The notes below the pieces were generated by a model. It did no database searches. It worked only from the letters and a program-made list of their open reading frames with translations, and had not been told where the DNA came from. Of a stretch of DNA of 64,000 nucleotides, positions 1 through 9,425 are shown piece after piece; position 1 is the first letter of the stretch; each line of letters begins with the position of its first letter. Position numbers and translations under genes: made by a program. Where the stretch lies: contig NZ_FOWW01000004.1 of assembly GCF_900115565.1 (NCBI RefSeq), positions 186,001 to 250,000 on the forward strand, given 5' to 3'. This DNA comes from Amycolatopsis arida (GTDB taxonomy: Bacteria > Actinomycetota > Actinomycetes > Mycobacteriales > Pseudonocardiaceae).

Positions 1-32
1 TGTTCGCCAAGCTGCGCGCCAAGAGCCGGTGA
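1..32 (+). CDS. dnaJ: DnaJ C-terminus (partial)
   Basis: Only the last nine codons and a TGA are inside the window (frame beginning at base 3, ending FAKLRAKSR). The call rests mainly on context: in actinobacteria the hrcA-linked dnaJ gene lies directly before rsmE, and the basic C-terminal tail fits DnaJ2. The short sequence alone cannot prove identity. Confidence 0.5.
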   Translation, partial: FAKLRAKSR

Positions 33-126
33 CCGGGCACCCCCCGGCCGCTGGGAATCCCGCGCGCGAGTCGCTGTTCACGACGTCCCGGGAAGCCCCG
101 CGGGCCAGCGCCGGTGGGGAGGGGGC

Positions 127-888
127 GTGACCCAGGCCGGCGACAGTACGCCACCGGTGTTCCTGGTGCCCACCCTGCCCGGCGGCCCGACCGGCCTGCT
201 CGACGGCGACGAGGCCCGGCACGCCGCCACCGTCCGGCGGCTGCGCGCCGGCGAGCCGCTCGTACTCACCGACGGCGCCGGCGGGCTCGCCCACTGCACC
301 GTCGAGTCCGTCCGTCCCGGCCGGCACCCCGAACTCCAGCTGCGGATCCACCGGCGCGAGCGAGTGCCCCCGCCCGCCCTGCGGGTCACCGTCGCGCAGG
401 CGCTCGCCAAGGGCGACCGCGGCGAGCTCGCCGTCGAGCTGGCCACCGAGGCCGGCGCCGACGCCGTGCTGCCCTGGCGCGCCGCCCGCAGCGTGGCCCG
501 CTGGGACGAAGGCCCGCGCGGAGCCAAGGCGCTCGCCCGCTGGCGGGCCACGGCCATGGCCGCGGCCAAGCAGGCCCGCCGGGCCTGGGTCCCCGAGGTC
601 GGCGACCCCGTGGACACCCGCGACCTCGCCGACCGGGTCCGCGCCGCCACCCGCGCCCTCGTCCTCGACGCCGCCGCACCCCGCCCGCTGGCCGACCTCG
701 ACCTCCCCGACACCGGCGAGCTGCTGCTCGTCGTCGGCCCCGAAGGCGGCGTCACCCCCGACGAGCTCGCCACCCTCACCGCCGCCGGCGCCGTCCCCAC
801 CCGCCTCGGCCCCACCGTGCTGCGCACCTCCACCGCCGCCGCCGTCGCACTCGGCGCGCTCGGCGTGCTGACGCCACGCTGGGCCTGA
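127..888 (+). CDS. rsmE: 16S rRNA (uracil-1498-N3)-methyltransferase RsmE
   Basis: A 253-residue protein starting at GTG 127, the usual RsmE length. It should methylate N3 of U1498 in 16S rRNA using S-adenosylmethionine, in the 30S decoding region. The N-terminal PUA-like part has the family signature EARHAATVRRLRAGE (about residues 30-44). The C-terminal SPOUT knot has VGPEGGVTPDE near residues 203-213 and LGPTVLRTSTAA near 227-238, the SAM-binding loops. It follows the dnaJ end by 94 bp, as in other actinobacteria. Confidence 0.95.
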   Translation: MTQAGDSTPPVFLVPTLPGGPTGLLDGDEARHAATVRRLRAGEPLVLTDGAGGLAHCTVESVRPGRHPELQLRIHRRERVPPPALRVTVAQALAKGDRGELAVELATEAGADAVLPWRAARSVARWDEGPRGAKALARWRATAMAAAKQARRAWVPEVGDPVDTRDLADRVRAATRALVLDAAAPRPLADLDLPDTGELLLVVGPEGGVTPDELATLTAAGAVPTRLGPTVLRTSTAAAVALGALGVLTPRWA

Positions 889-1197
889 CCGCCGCCGACT
901 ATCACCGATCTTCGAAACAGCGAACTTTTTCGCGCCTTTTCGGAGCGGATCCTGGCGCGACGACCGGCGGGCCACTAGGCTCGACACGTAGCGCCACAAA
1001 GGTTTCGGGCGCCCGGGGGGTCCACTTCTCCTGGGGCGTCGATGTCCCCGCCGGACACCTCCCCCCTCGGTCCGGCGGAGCCGCGGTGGCGATGGAGCGA
1101 CCCCCAGGTTCCATCGCCCCGCGGCGCCCTCACCTTTCCCGCCCCCTGTTCGCCGGCCTGGTGGCCGGCTTCCCGGGGGCGGTGAGGGCGTGTTTTG

Positions 1198-1262
1198 TGG
1201 GGGCGAAGCCCCCCACACCCCACCCGGAGGGGCTCCGCCCCCCGGACCCCCCACATGTGGTC
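1198..1262 (+). repeat. REP-like GC-rich intergenic hairpin cluster
   Basis: Two adjacent short stem-loops: GGGGGC-GAA-GCCCCC at about 1199-1213 and GGGGC-TCC-GCCCC just after it, followed by a C-rich tail. A related layout appears at 44264-44322. Such elements are scattered in intergenic regions of Pseudonocardiaceae and may act as transcription terminators or mRNA 3' stabilisers. That role is inferred. Confidence 0.5.
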
Positions 1263-1329
1263 GCCTTGCCGAGGTTCGTCACCGGCCCGGGCCCCCGTGC
1301 CGGGGTGGCCTTGGCGAGGTTCGTCACCG
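1263..1329 (+). repeat. 22-bp direct repeat pair
   Basis: Copies at 1263-1284 and 1308-1329 differ at one base; both end in CGAGGTTCGTCACCG and are spaced 45 bp start to start. The intervening bases form a GC-rich imperfect palindrome (ggcccgggccc...gccgggg). No known function. Confidence 0.6.
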
Positions 1330-1482
1330 TCAGGGATCTCGATGTGTGGTCACTTCGGGTAGTTCGGGTCTCGTTGTGGTGGGGGGCACCTGCTTTCGTT
1401 GCCTGGTCCCTCTCTGCGTGCGGCTTAGCTCGGGGAAGGTGGTCTCGATGGTGGGCGGTGGGGTGGCGTTAAGGTCTGGGTC

Positions 1483-1842
1483 ATGAGTGATGCGGACGAG
1501 TTGTTCTTGCGGATCATTGCTCGGGAGGTTCCGGCTGACGTCGTGTACGAGACCGAAACGACACTGGCGTTCCGGGACATCAAGCCGCAGGCCAGGACGC
1601 ACGTGCTGGTCGTGCCGAAGACGCGCTACCGCAACGTCGCCGAGCTCGCCGCCGCCGACCCGGGGCTGCTCGCCGACGTCATCGCCACCGCGCACAAGGT
1701 CGCCGAGCTCGAGGGCATCGCCGGCAGCGGCTACCGCGTCGTGTTCAACACCGACGCCGACGCCGGGCAGACCGTGTTCCACGTCCACGCCCACGTCCTC
1801 GGTGGCGAGCAGCTGGGCTTCTTCGGCCGCTACCGCTCCTGA
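1483..1842 (+). CDS. HIT family nucleotide hydrolase/transferase
   Basis: A 119-residue histidine-triad protein, normal length for an Hint/HinT-type phosphoramidase acting on nucleoside phosphoramidates or dinucleotides. The catalytic triad HVHAHVLGG lies near residues 99-107, preceded by the fold signature LAFRDIKPQARTHVLVVPK (about 25-43). It starts at ATG 1483 and precedes phoH, a typical actinobacterial order. The physiological substrate cannot be deduced from sequence. Confidence 0.9.
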   Translation: MSDADELFLRIIAREVPADVVYETETTLAFRDIKPQARTHVLVVPKTRYRNVAELAAADPGLLADVIATAHKVAELEGIAGSGYRVVFNTDADAGQTVFHVHAHVLGGEQLGFFGRYRS

Positions 1843-1956
1843 GCCCGCCCGCGCCGGGGTAACCGACTGCGCGGGCCCCGGCGGTGCCGCTAGCATCGAG
1901 GGAGACCAGACGAAACCGACGAGCAGCGAACCCGCAGAAAGCAGGCCCGAACGCAC

Positions 1957-3057
<1,101 letters not shown>

Positions 3058-3062
3058 GCACC

Positions 3063-3614
3063 GTGAGCATCGAGATCGCCAACGAGTCCGGCGTCCGGGT
3101 CGACGAGGAGTCCATCGTCTCCGTCGCCCGCTTCGCCCTCGACCGGATGGAGGTCAGCCCGCTCGCCGAGCTGTCCGTCCTGCTGGTCACCCTCGACGTC
3201 ATGGAACACCTGCACGAACGGTGGATGGACCTGCCCGGCCCCACCGACGTGATGGCCTTCCCGATGGACGAGCTGGAGTCCACCCGTCGACCGGACGCCG
3301 CCGAGGCGTCCCCGGCGCTGCTCGGCGACATCGTGCTGTGCCCCGCCTTCGCCAAGGACCAGGCTCACACCGCTGGCCACTCGCTGCTGGCCGAGCTGCA
3401 CCTGCTGACCGTGCACGGCGTGCTGCACCTGCTCGGCTACGACCACGCCGAGCCCGCCGAGGAACGCGAGATGTTCGCGCTGCAGAAGCGGATCCTCGGC
3501 GAGTACCAGGCCGCGACGGCGGCCGCCCGCCGGCGCGACGCCCAGCGCGACGCCGACGACCGCCTGCTCGGCACGGTGGGCCTCGACGGGGGGCCCGTCG
3601 AGTCGACCGAGTGA
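3063..3614 (+). CDS. ybeY: rRNA maturation endoribonuclease YbeY
   Basis: A 183-residue protein from GTG 3063. YbeY is a metal-dependent single-strand RNase needed for 16S rRNA 3'-end processing and 70S quality control. The zinc motif H-x3-H-x5-H is present as [11 protein letters not shown] (about residues 119-129), preceded by the LGDIVLCP strand. The frame stays open upstream to 3009, but the 3063 start gives the normal N-terminus and lies 5 bp after phoH. A C-terminal extension of about 40 residues is common in actinobacteria. Confidence 0.94.
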   Translation: MSIEIANESGVRVDEESIVSVARFALDRMEVSPLAELSVLLVTLDVMEHLHERWMDLPGPTDVMAFPMDELESTRRPDAAEASPALLGDIVLCPAFAKDQAHTAGHSLLAELHLLTVHGVLHLLGYDHAEPAEEREMFALQKRILGEYQAATAAARRRDAQRDADDRLLGTVGLDGGPVESTE

Positions 3615-3627
3615 CCGGCCGGCAGCC

Positions 3628-4971
3628 GTGATCGACTCCGTCCCGCTCCTCGTCGTCGCCGCGGTGCTGGTGCTGCTCGGTGGCGTGTTCGCCGCCGCCG
3701 ACGCCGCGATCAGCACCGTGTCCAGGGCGATGGCCGAAGGGCTCATCCGGCTCGGGCGGGTCGGCGCCCGCCAGCTCGCCCTCGTCGTCGACGAGCGCCG
3801 CCGGCACATCAACCTGCTCCTGCTGCTGCGCATGGGCTGCGAGCTCACCGCCACCGTGCTGGTCACCGTGGCGTTCCTGCGCTCGATCGACCCCGACGGG
3901 CTGGCCGTGGCCGCCGCCGCGGCGGTGATGGTCCTGGTCAGCTACGTGCTCGTCGGGGTCGGCCCGCGCACCATCGGTCGCCAGCACCCCTACCGAGTCG
4001 GCCTCGTCGTGGCCGGGCCGGTGCGCGTCCTCGGCTCGGTGCTGGGGCTGCTCAGCCGGCTGCTCATCGTGCTCGGCAACGCCATCACCCCGGGCAAGGG
4101 CTTTCGCGAGGGTCCGTTCACCTCGGAGGTCGAGCTGCGCGAGCTGGTCGACCTCGCCGAGGAGCGCGGCGTCGTGGGCACCGAGGAGCGGGAGATGATC
4201 CACTCGGTGTTCGAGCTCGGCGACACGGTGGCCCGCGAGGTCATGGTCCCGCGCACCGAGATCGTCTGGATCGAACACACCAAGACCGTGCGGCAGGCGC
4301 TCGCGCTGTCCCTGCGCACCGGGTTCACCCGGCTGCCGGTGATCCGCGAGTCGGTCGACGACATCGTCGGCGTGGTCAACCTCAAGGACCTGGTGCGAGC
4401 CGCGCTGGCCGAGGACGGCATCGCGCGGCCCGTGGAGGAGCTGATGACCGCCGCCAGCTTCGTCCCCGACTCGAAACGGCTCGACGAGCTGCTCCGGGAG
4501 ATGCAGGTCACCCGCAACCACATGGCGATCGCCGTCGACGAGTACGGCGGCACCGCCGGCCTGCTCACCATCGAGGACATCCTCGAGGAGATCGTCGGCG
4601 AGATCACCGACGAGTCCGACACCGCCGAGCGGCCCCCCGTCGAGCACCTCGACGAGCGGACCGTGCGGGTGTCCGCCCGGCTGGGGGTCGACGACCTGGC
4701 CGAGCTGTTCGGACTGGAGCTGGACGACCACGACGTGGAGACCGTGGGCGGTTTGCTCGCCCAGCGGCTCGGTAGGGTTCCGTTGCCCGGCGCCGAGGCC
4801 GAGGTCGCCGGCCTGCGGCTGCACGCCGAGGGCGGCAAGGACCGGCGCGGCCGGATGCGGATCACGACGGTGGTGGTGCACGCCGAGGACGAGCGCATCG
4901 CCGGGCGGCGGCTTCGGGTGAGCAAGCCGGACGACGGTGACGAGCGGGACAGGAGCGTCGAACATGCCTGA
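3628..4971 (+). CDS. CNNM/CorC-type membrane protein with CBS domains
   Basis: A 447-residue hemolysin-family protein. The N-terminal DUF21/CNNM transmembrane domain has helices at about residues 4-24, 65-90 and 93-115. A CBS pair follows (about 205-330, signature [10 protein letters not shown]), then a C-terminal CorC_HlyC domain (about 345-425). Family members bind Mg-nucleotides through the CBS pair and are linked to magnesium/cobalt efflux or homeostasis. It lies between ybeY and a deaminase-like gene, as in Mycobacterium, and overlaps the next gene by 8 bp. Confidence 0.9.
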   Translation: MIDSVPLLVVAAVLVLLGGVFAAADAAISTVSRAMAEGLIRLGRVGARQLALVVDERRRHINLLLLLRMGCELTATVLVTVAFLRSIDPDGLAVAAAAAVMVLVSYVLVGVGPRTIGRQHPYRVGLVVAGPVRVLGSVLGLLSRLLIVLGNAITPGKGFREGPFTSEVELRELVDLAEERGVVGTEEREMIHSVFELGDTVAREVMVPRTEIVWIEHTKTVRQALALSLRTGFTRLPVIRESVDDIVGVVNLKDLVRAALAEDGIARPVEELMTAASFVPDSKRLDELLREMQVTRNHMAIAVDEYGGTAGLLTIEDILEEIVGEITDESDTAERPPVEHLDERTVRVSARLGVDDLAELFGLELDDHDVETVGGLLAQRLGRVPLPGAEAEVAGLRLHAEGGKDRRGRMRITTVVVHAEDERIAGRRLRVSKPDDGDERDRSVEHA

Positions 4972-5329
4972 GCACGGGGCCGAGCTGGCGGCCGAGGACG
5001 AGAAGTTGGTGGTGCTGGCCCGCTCCGCCAGGGCGCGCACCCAGGCCGAGGAGGGCGCCGCCGTGCGGGACACCGACGGGCGCACGTACGCCGCGAGCAC
5101 CGTCCGGCTGCCGTCCTTCGCGCTCACCGCGCTGCAGGCCGCCGTCGCCGCGGCCGTGTCCAGCGGCGCCGAGGGCCTCGAGGCCGCCGTCGTGGTCAGC
5201 GAGCGGCCGCTGTTCGACCAGGCGTCGGTGCACGCTCTCCGCGACGTCGCCCCCAGGGCCAGCATCGTCCGCGCCGACCCCTCCGGCGCCGTCCAGGAGG
5301 TGCTCCGGCTCGACGGCACGGACGGCTGA
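4964..5329 (+). CDS. cytidine-deaminase-fold protein, catalytically degenerate
   Basis: A 121-residue protein. The ATG at 4964, with AGGAG about 9 bp upstream and an 8-bp overlap with the CNNM gene, is preferred over the in-frame upstream GTG at 4937. The fold resembles cytidine deaminase ([22 protein letters not shown], where active enzymes have the HAE zinc motif), but neither HAE/CAE nor PCxxC is present. It is therefore probably not an active deaminase. Its place between CNNM and era matches the conserved uncharacterised Mycobacterium gene at that position. Confidence 0.8.
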   Translation: MPEHGAELAAEDEKLVVLARSARARTQAEEGAAVRDTDGRTYAASTVRLPSFALTALQAAVAAAVSSGAEGLEAAVVVSERPLFDQASVHALRDVAPRASIVRADPSGAVQEVLRLDGTDG

Positions 5330-5388
5330 CCGCACCGGCCCGGACGCGCCCGGCGCCCGCGGGGGGCCATGGTCGACAATGGTCGGTG

Positions 5389-6294
5389 ATGAGCACTCCG
5401 CCAGAGCACCGGTCCGGGTTCGCCTGCTTCGTCGGCCGCCCCAACGCGGGCAAGTCGACGCTGACCAACGCGCTGGTCGGCACGAAGGTCGCGATCACCT
5501 CCAGCAAGCCGCAGACCACCCGGCACGCCATCCGGGGCATCGTGCACCGCCCCGACGCGCAGCTGGTGATCGTCGACACTCCCGGATTGCACCGCCCGCG
5601 CACCCTGCTCGGCCAGCGGCTCAACGACGTCGTCCGGGCCACCTGGTCCGAAGTGGACGTGGTGGGACTCTGCGTTCCGGCCGACGAGCGGATCGGGCCC
5701 GGTGACCGGTTCATCGCCGGCGAGCTGACCAAGGTCGCCCGCCGCACCCCGGTGGTCGGCGTCGTCACCAAGACCGACCTCGTGCCGCCGGAGCGGGTGG
5801 CCGAGCAACTGCTGGCCCTGGAGAAGGTGCTGGACTTCGCCGAGCTCGTCCCGGTCTCCGCGGTGGACGGCTACCAGGTGGGCACCCTCGCCGACGTCCT
5901 CGTGGGCAAGCTGCCGGAGGGGCCGCCGCTCTACCCCGAGGGCGACCTCACCGACGAGCCCGAGCAGACCCTGATCGCCGAGCTGGTCCGGGAGGCCGCG
6001 CTGGAGGGCGTCCGCGACGAGTTGCCGCACTCCATCGCGGTGACGATCGAGGAGATGCTGCCCCGCGAGGGCCGCGCCGACCTGGTGGACATCTACGCCG
6101 TCGTCCACGTGGAGCGGCCCAGCCAGAAGGGGATCGTGCTCGGGCACCGGGGGGAACGGCTGAAGGAGGTCGGCACGCGCGCCCGCCGGCACATCGAGGC
6201 CCTGCTGGGCAGCAAGGTCTACCTCGACCTGCACGTCAAGGTCGCCAAGGACTGGCAGCGCGATCCCAAGCAGCTGCGCAGGCTGGGCTTCTGA
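5389..6294 (+). CDS. era: GTPase Era
   Basis: A 301-residue Era GTPase that binds the 3' end of 16S rRNA in 30S assembly. G1 is GRPNAGKST (near residues 15-23), G3 is DTPGLH (near 64-69) and G4 is TKTD (near 128-131). The C-terminal KH domain has the signature GIVLGHRGERLKEVG (near 248-262). A GTG at 5386 directly precedes the ATG at 5389, so either could start translation. Together with ybeY, rsmE and phoH it forms a ribosome-maturation neighbourhood. Confidence 0.96.
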   Translation: MSTPPEHRSGFACFVGRPNAGKSTLTNALVGTKVAITSSKPQTTRHAIRGIVHRPDAQLVIVDTPGLHRPRTLLGQRLNDVVRATWSEVDVVGLCVPADERIGPGDRFIAGELTKVARRTPVVGVVTKTDLVPPERVAEQLLALEKVLDFAELVPVSAVDGYQVGTLADVLVGKLPEGPPLYPEGDLTDEPEQTLIAELVREAALEGVRDELPHSIAVTIEEMLPREGRADLVDIYAVVHVERPSQKGIVLGHRGERLKEVGTRARRHIEALLGSKVYLDLHVKVAKDWQRDPKQLRRLGF

Positions 6295-6310
6295 CCCGCC
6301 GGGGACGGCG

Positions 6311-6438
6311 GTGACCGACCGACCGGCGGGCGATCACGATCTCGATGTGGTCATGGTCATGGTGGCGCGCTGTGGTGGATCCTGGCGGCCGCGGGTGTCG
6401 TCACACTCAGCGTGTTCGACGGCACCACCGGGTACTAG
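6311..6438 (+). pseudogene. possible remnant of a tiny membrane protein
   Basis: A GTG at 6311 opens a short frame (MTDRPAGDHD...). From about 6361 the neighbouring frame encodes a convincing single membrane helix (ALWWILAAAGVVTLSVFD) that ends at TAG 6436. Neither frame makes a sensible protein alone; together they look like a small one-helix protein split by a one-base shift. This is weak evidence and the stretch may simply be non-coding. Confidence 0.25.
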
Positions 6439-6492
6439 CCCCACCGCCTGGGGCGCTGGCCAGCGGGCCAGGGACGAGCAGGGGAGGACCAG

Positions 6493-6969
6493 GTGACGAA
6501 CCCGTACCCGGGGCAACCGGAGGGCCAGGAGCCCGACGCGCGGCAGTACGGCCAGCCGGGGCAGTACGGGTACCCGGCCCAGTACGGCCAGCCGGGTCAG
6601 TATCCGGCGCAGTACCCGGGTCCGTATCCGGCGCAGTATCCGGCGCAGTATCCGGCGCAGTATCCGGCGCAGGGCCCGTACGGGCAGCCGGTGTACGGCC
6701 CGCCGCCGGATAACAACCTGGTGTGGGGCATTCTCACCACGATCTTCTGCTGCCTTCCGTTCGGGATCGTCTCGATCGTCAAGGCCAGCCAGGTCAACAC
6801 GTTGTGGGCGCAGGGCTTCGCGGCCGAGGCGCACAAGGCCGCCGACGACGCCAGGACGTGGGCGATCTGGTCGGCCGCCGCGACGGGGATCGTGCTCGTG
6901 TTGTACGTGATTCTCATCGCGGTCATGCTGCTGGCCGTGGGACTGTCGTGGGACGAGGTCACGCCGTGA
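6493..6969 (+). CDS. CD225/dispanin-type membrane protein with YPAQ repeats
   Basis: A 158-residue protein from GTG 6493. Residues 1-75 are disordered and rich in Y, P, Q and G, with tandem YPAQ units. Two membrane segments follow (about 78-100 with CCLPFGIVSIVKASQV, and 128-150). CCLPFG...KA is the CD225/dispanin signature (IFITM-like fold). The molecular role in actinobacteria is not established. It is the first of four tandem disordered-tail or membrane genes and overlaps the next by GTGA. Confidence 0.85.
   Translation: MTNPYPGQPEGQEPDARQYGQPGQYGYPAQYGQPGQYPAQYPGPYPAQYPAQYPAQYPAQGPYGQPVYGPPPDNNLVWGILTTIFCCLPFGIVSIVKASQVNTLWAQGFAAEAHKAADDARTWAIWSAAATGIVLVLYVILIAVMLLAVGLSWDEVTP
6625..6672 (+). 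repeat. 12-bp coding minisatellite (4 perfect copies)
   Basis: TATCCGGCGCAG is repeated four times without mismatch at 6625-6672, with a fifth copy at 6601-6612, encoding YPAQ units of the CD225 protein. Because the unit is a multiple of three, copy-number change would keep the reading frame. Confidence 0.85.
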
Positions 6970-7418
6970 TCACCGGCGAGCTCCCGAGCGCGCCGGTACG
7001 TGGGCCGCGGAACATGCTCCGCGCGCTCGGGCCGCCGCTCGCGGTCGTCGCCGGCGGGGCGGTCTGCGCCGGCGTGCTGCTCTGGGCCGACCCCACCACG
7101 CCCGGCGGACCACTGCCGGTGTGCCCGACCAAGGCACTGTTCGGGCTCACCTGCCCCGGCTGCGGCACGCTGCGGATGCTCTACAGCCTGCTGCACGCCG
7201 ACGTCGGCGCCGCGCTGCACTTCAACGCCGTGGCCGTGGCCGCGCTGCCGCTGCTCGCCTGGAGCATGGCCGCGTGGACCGTGGTGCGGCTGCGGGGCCG
7301 CCCGGTGCGCACGTGGCAGCAGTGGCGCTGGGCGCCGGCCGTCATCGGGATCGTGTTCGTCGGCTGGTTCGTGCTGCGGAACCTGCCGTTCGCGCCGTTC
7401 GCCGCGTTGAAGGTCTGA
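6966..7418 (+). CDS. DUF2752 membrane protein
   Basis: A 150-residue protein from GTG 6966, overlapping the CD225 stop (GTGA). It has three predicted membrane segments (about residues 20-40, 80-102, 118-138). The family motif CPGCGTLR (near 62-69) normally reads CPGCG(L/M)TR. DUF2752 genes commonly lie beside CD225/TM2-type genes, which supports a joint membrane function, but no biochemical role is known. The overlap implies translational coupling. Confidence 0.85.
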   Translation: MITGELPSAPVRGPRNMLRALGPPLAVVAGGAVCAGVLLWADPTTPGGPLPVCPTKALFGLTCPGCGTLRMLYSLLHADVGAALHFNAVAVAALPLLAWSMAAWTVVRLRGRPVRTWQQWRWAPAVIGIVFVGWFVLRNLPFAPFAALKV

Positions 7419-7503
7419 CGCCCGTGGGGCAGGGCCGCCACGCCGGGGCCGGACGGTACGCTGCCGCAGCGCACACGCATCATCGTGACCTCAGGGGGAG
7501 AGC

Positions 7504-8409
7504 ATGACCAGTCCCTACGGCCAGCAGCCGGCCGGGCAGGGCCAGCCGGGCGGCGGCTTTCCCGGGCAGCAGCCCTACGGCCAGCAACCGTACGGCCAGC
7601 AGCCAGGCTCGGGGGCCTTCCCGGCCCAGCAGCCGGGCTCCGGCGGCTTCCCGGCCGCGCAACCCGGTTACGGGGCGCCCCCCGGGGGCTTCCCCGCGGG
7701 CCAGCAGCCGTACGGCCAGTCGGGCGGGTATCCCGGCCAGCCCTACGGGGGTTATCCCGGCGGGCCGCAGAACCTGGCCAGCTGGGGCCAGCGGGCGGGC
7801 GCGTACCTCGTCGACGGGCTGCCGGCGGCCATCCTCCCGCTGATCGGGATCCTGGTCGCGCTCGGCTCGCCCACCGCCGGCGTCATCATCGCCATGCTCG
7901 GCTGGCTCGTCGGGCTGGGCTGGCTGATCTACAACCGGTGGATGCAGGGCGGAAACACCGGGCAGTCGCTGGGCCGGCGGATGCTCGGCATCACCCTGGT
8001 CGGCGAGCACACCGGGCAACCGATCGGCGCGGGCAACGCCTTCGTCCGCGACCTCGCCCACTTCCTCGACGGCCTGCCCTGCTACATCGGCTTCCTCTGG
8101 CCGCTGTGGGACGAGAAGCGGCAGACCTTCGCCGACAAGGTGATCGGCACGCTGGTCGTGCCGGCACCGGCCGCGCCGAACGGCCAGCCCGGGTTCGGCG
8201 CCCCGGGGCAGCCCTACGGCGGTCACCCGCAGCAGGGCGGCTTCCCCTCGCAGGGCGGTTACCCGCAAGGCGGCTACCCGCAAGGCGGCTACCCGCAGCA
8301 GGGCCAGGCACCGGGCTTCCCGCCGCAGGGTCAGCAGTACGGGCAGCCCGGCGGGTTCGGCCAGCACGGCCAGCCGCCGCAGGACGGGCACCCCCCGCAG
8401 CAGTGGTGA
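7504..8409 (+). CDS. RDD family membrane protein with disordered Gly/Gln/Tyr tails
   Basis: A 301-residue protein. Residues 1-90 and 225-301 are low-complexity G/Q/P/Y stretches with recurring YGQQP and GGYPQ units. The central RDD domain (about 93-215) has two to three helices and the signatures AGAYLVDGLPA and GQSLGRRMLGITLV. RDD proteins are membrane proteins sometimes linked to transport or stress, with no specific role assignable. The start at 7504 is preceded by the purine-rich ribosome site AGGGGGAG. Confidence 0.88.
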   Translation: MTSPYGQQPAGQGQPGGGFPGQQPYGQQPYGQQPGSGAFPAQQPGSGGFPAAQPGYGAPPGGFPAGQQPYGQSGGYPGQPYGGYPGGPQNLASWGQRAGAYLVDGLPAAILPLIGILVALGSPTAGVIIAMLGWLVGLGWLIYNRWMQGGNTGQSLGRRMLGITLVGEHTGQPIGAGNAFVRDLAHFLDGLPCYIGFLWPLWDEKRQTFADKVIGTLVVPAPAAPNGQPGFGAPGQPYGGHPQQGGFPSQGGYPQGGYPQGGYPQQGQAPGFPPQGQQYGQPGGFGQHGQPPQDGHPPQQW

Positions 8410-8485
8410 GCCCGGCCGGCGGGCGCCGGCTTCCCGGTGACGCAGCTTCCCGACGATCCAGCCTCCCGGTGAGCCGGTGCCGCCG

Positions 8486-9400
8486 ATGACCTCCCCACCG
8501 CACCCCGAGCGGCCGGGCCCCGACCCCACGATGGCCGGCGGAGCCGGCTGGGCCGCGGCCGACCCCGCACCGTCTCAGTCGGGATCGTTCCCGCTGTCGC
8601 CCGATGCCGCGCCGTCCCACCTTCAGCCGCCCCCATCGGCGGCGGGTCCGTCGGCCGCCCAGCCGGCACCGGCCGATCCGTTCCCACCGGCCGACCCGCC
8701 CCCACTGGCCGGACCGTACGCAGCGGGCGGACCGTACCCAGCGGCACAGCCCGGCACGGGTCACCCCGCTCCGCCGTACTCGCCGGGATGGACCGCCCAG
8801 GCCGCCCAGGGGCACGTCCCGCCCGGCTCGCCGTATCCCGGACACCCGTACCCGGGGTATCCGCCGCCGATCGCCGCGGGCGGTGGCTTCCCCTGCGGCC
8901 CCGAGGGCGACCTCGCGCTGGCCGGGCTTGGACCGGTGCGCCGGGCCGGGATGGGTCGCCGGTTCGCCGCGCGGTTGCTCGACGGGCTGCTCCTGCTGGT
9001 CGTGCTCGGCGCGCTGGTCGGCGGGGTCGTCGGCCTGCTCGCGGCCCGGGGTGCCTTCGACCGCGACGACCCGCCGCTGTGGGCGCTGCTCACCCTGATC
9101 GTGCTGGTGTACTGCGTCGCGCCGCTGATCCCGCCCGCCTACGAGATCGCGATGGTGGCCCGCGGCGGCGCCACCGTGGGCAAGCGCGCGCTCGGCATCC
9201 GCGTGGTCCGCACCGCCGACGGCGCGTTGCCCGGCGTCGGGACGAGCTTCCTGCGGTTCCTGGTGCCGTTCGGGGCGAGCTGGGTCAGCTGCGGCCTCGG
9301 CGGCCTGCTGGTGTACCTGTCACCGGTGTTCGACCGCTCGCCGGCCCAGCAGGGCTGGCACGACATGGCGGCGAAGACCATGGTGATCCGCGCCCGCTGA
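8486..9400 (+). CDS. RDD family membrane protein, proline-rich N-terminus
   Basis: About 304 residues from ATG 8486; a GTG at 8477 is an alternative start. The first 150 residues are proline/alanine-rich and probably disordered. The RDD domain follows (about 155-300: GMGRRFAARLLDGLLLLVVLG, then GATVGKRALGIRVVR, then QQGWHDMAAKTMVI). It appears to be a diverged paralogue of the preceding RDD gene, now ending without the repeat tail. Confidence 0.86.
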   Translation: MTSPPHPERPGPDPTMAGGAGWAAADPAPSQSGSFPLSPDAAPSHLQPPPSAAGPSAAQPAPADPFPPADPPPLAGPYAAGGPYPAAQPGTGHPAPPYSPGWTAQAAQGHVPPGSPYPGHPYPGYPPPIAAGGGFPCGPEGDLALAGLGPVRRAGMGRRFAARLLDGLLLLVVLGALVGGVVGLLAARGAFDRDDPPLWALLTLIVLVYCVAPLIPPAYEIAMVARGGATVGKRALGIRVVRTADGALPGVGTSFLRFLVPFGASWVSCGLGGLLVYLSPVFDRSPAQQGWHDMAAKTMVIRAR

Positions 9401-9425
9401 CGGATGCGGATGCGACCATGGAAGG

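Larger units (their letters stand above)
889..1482 (+). other. 594-bp gene-free interval with intergenic repeats
   Basis: I see no convincing gene here; the overlapping frames lack family signatures. The interval contains GC-rich stem-loops around 1198-1262 and a near-perfect 22-bp direct repeat at 1263-1284 and 1308-1329. The final part before 1483 is less GC-rich and probably holds the promoter of the HIT gene, although no clear -35/-10 pair stands out. Confidence 0.6.

Noticed and set aside
3199-6234. A 1011-codon minus-strand open frame
   Set aside because: It runs antisense to ybeY, CNNM, the deaminase-like gene and era; its His/Gly/Asp-rich composition is the usual high-GC shadow, with no domain.
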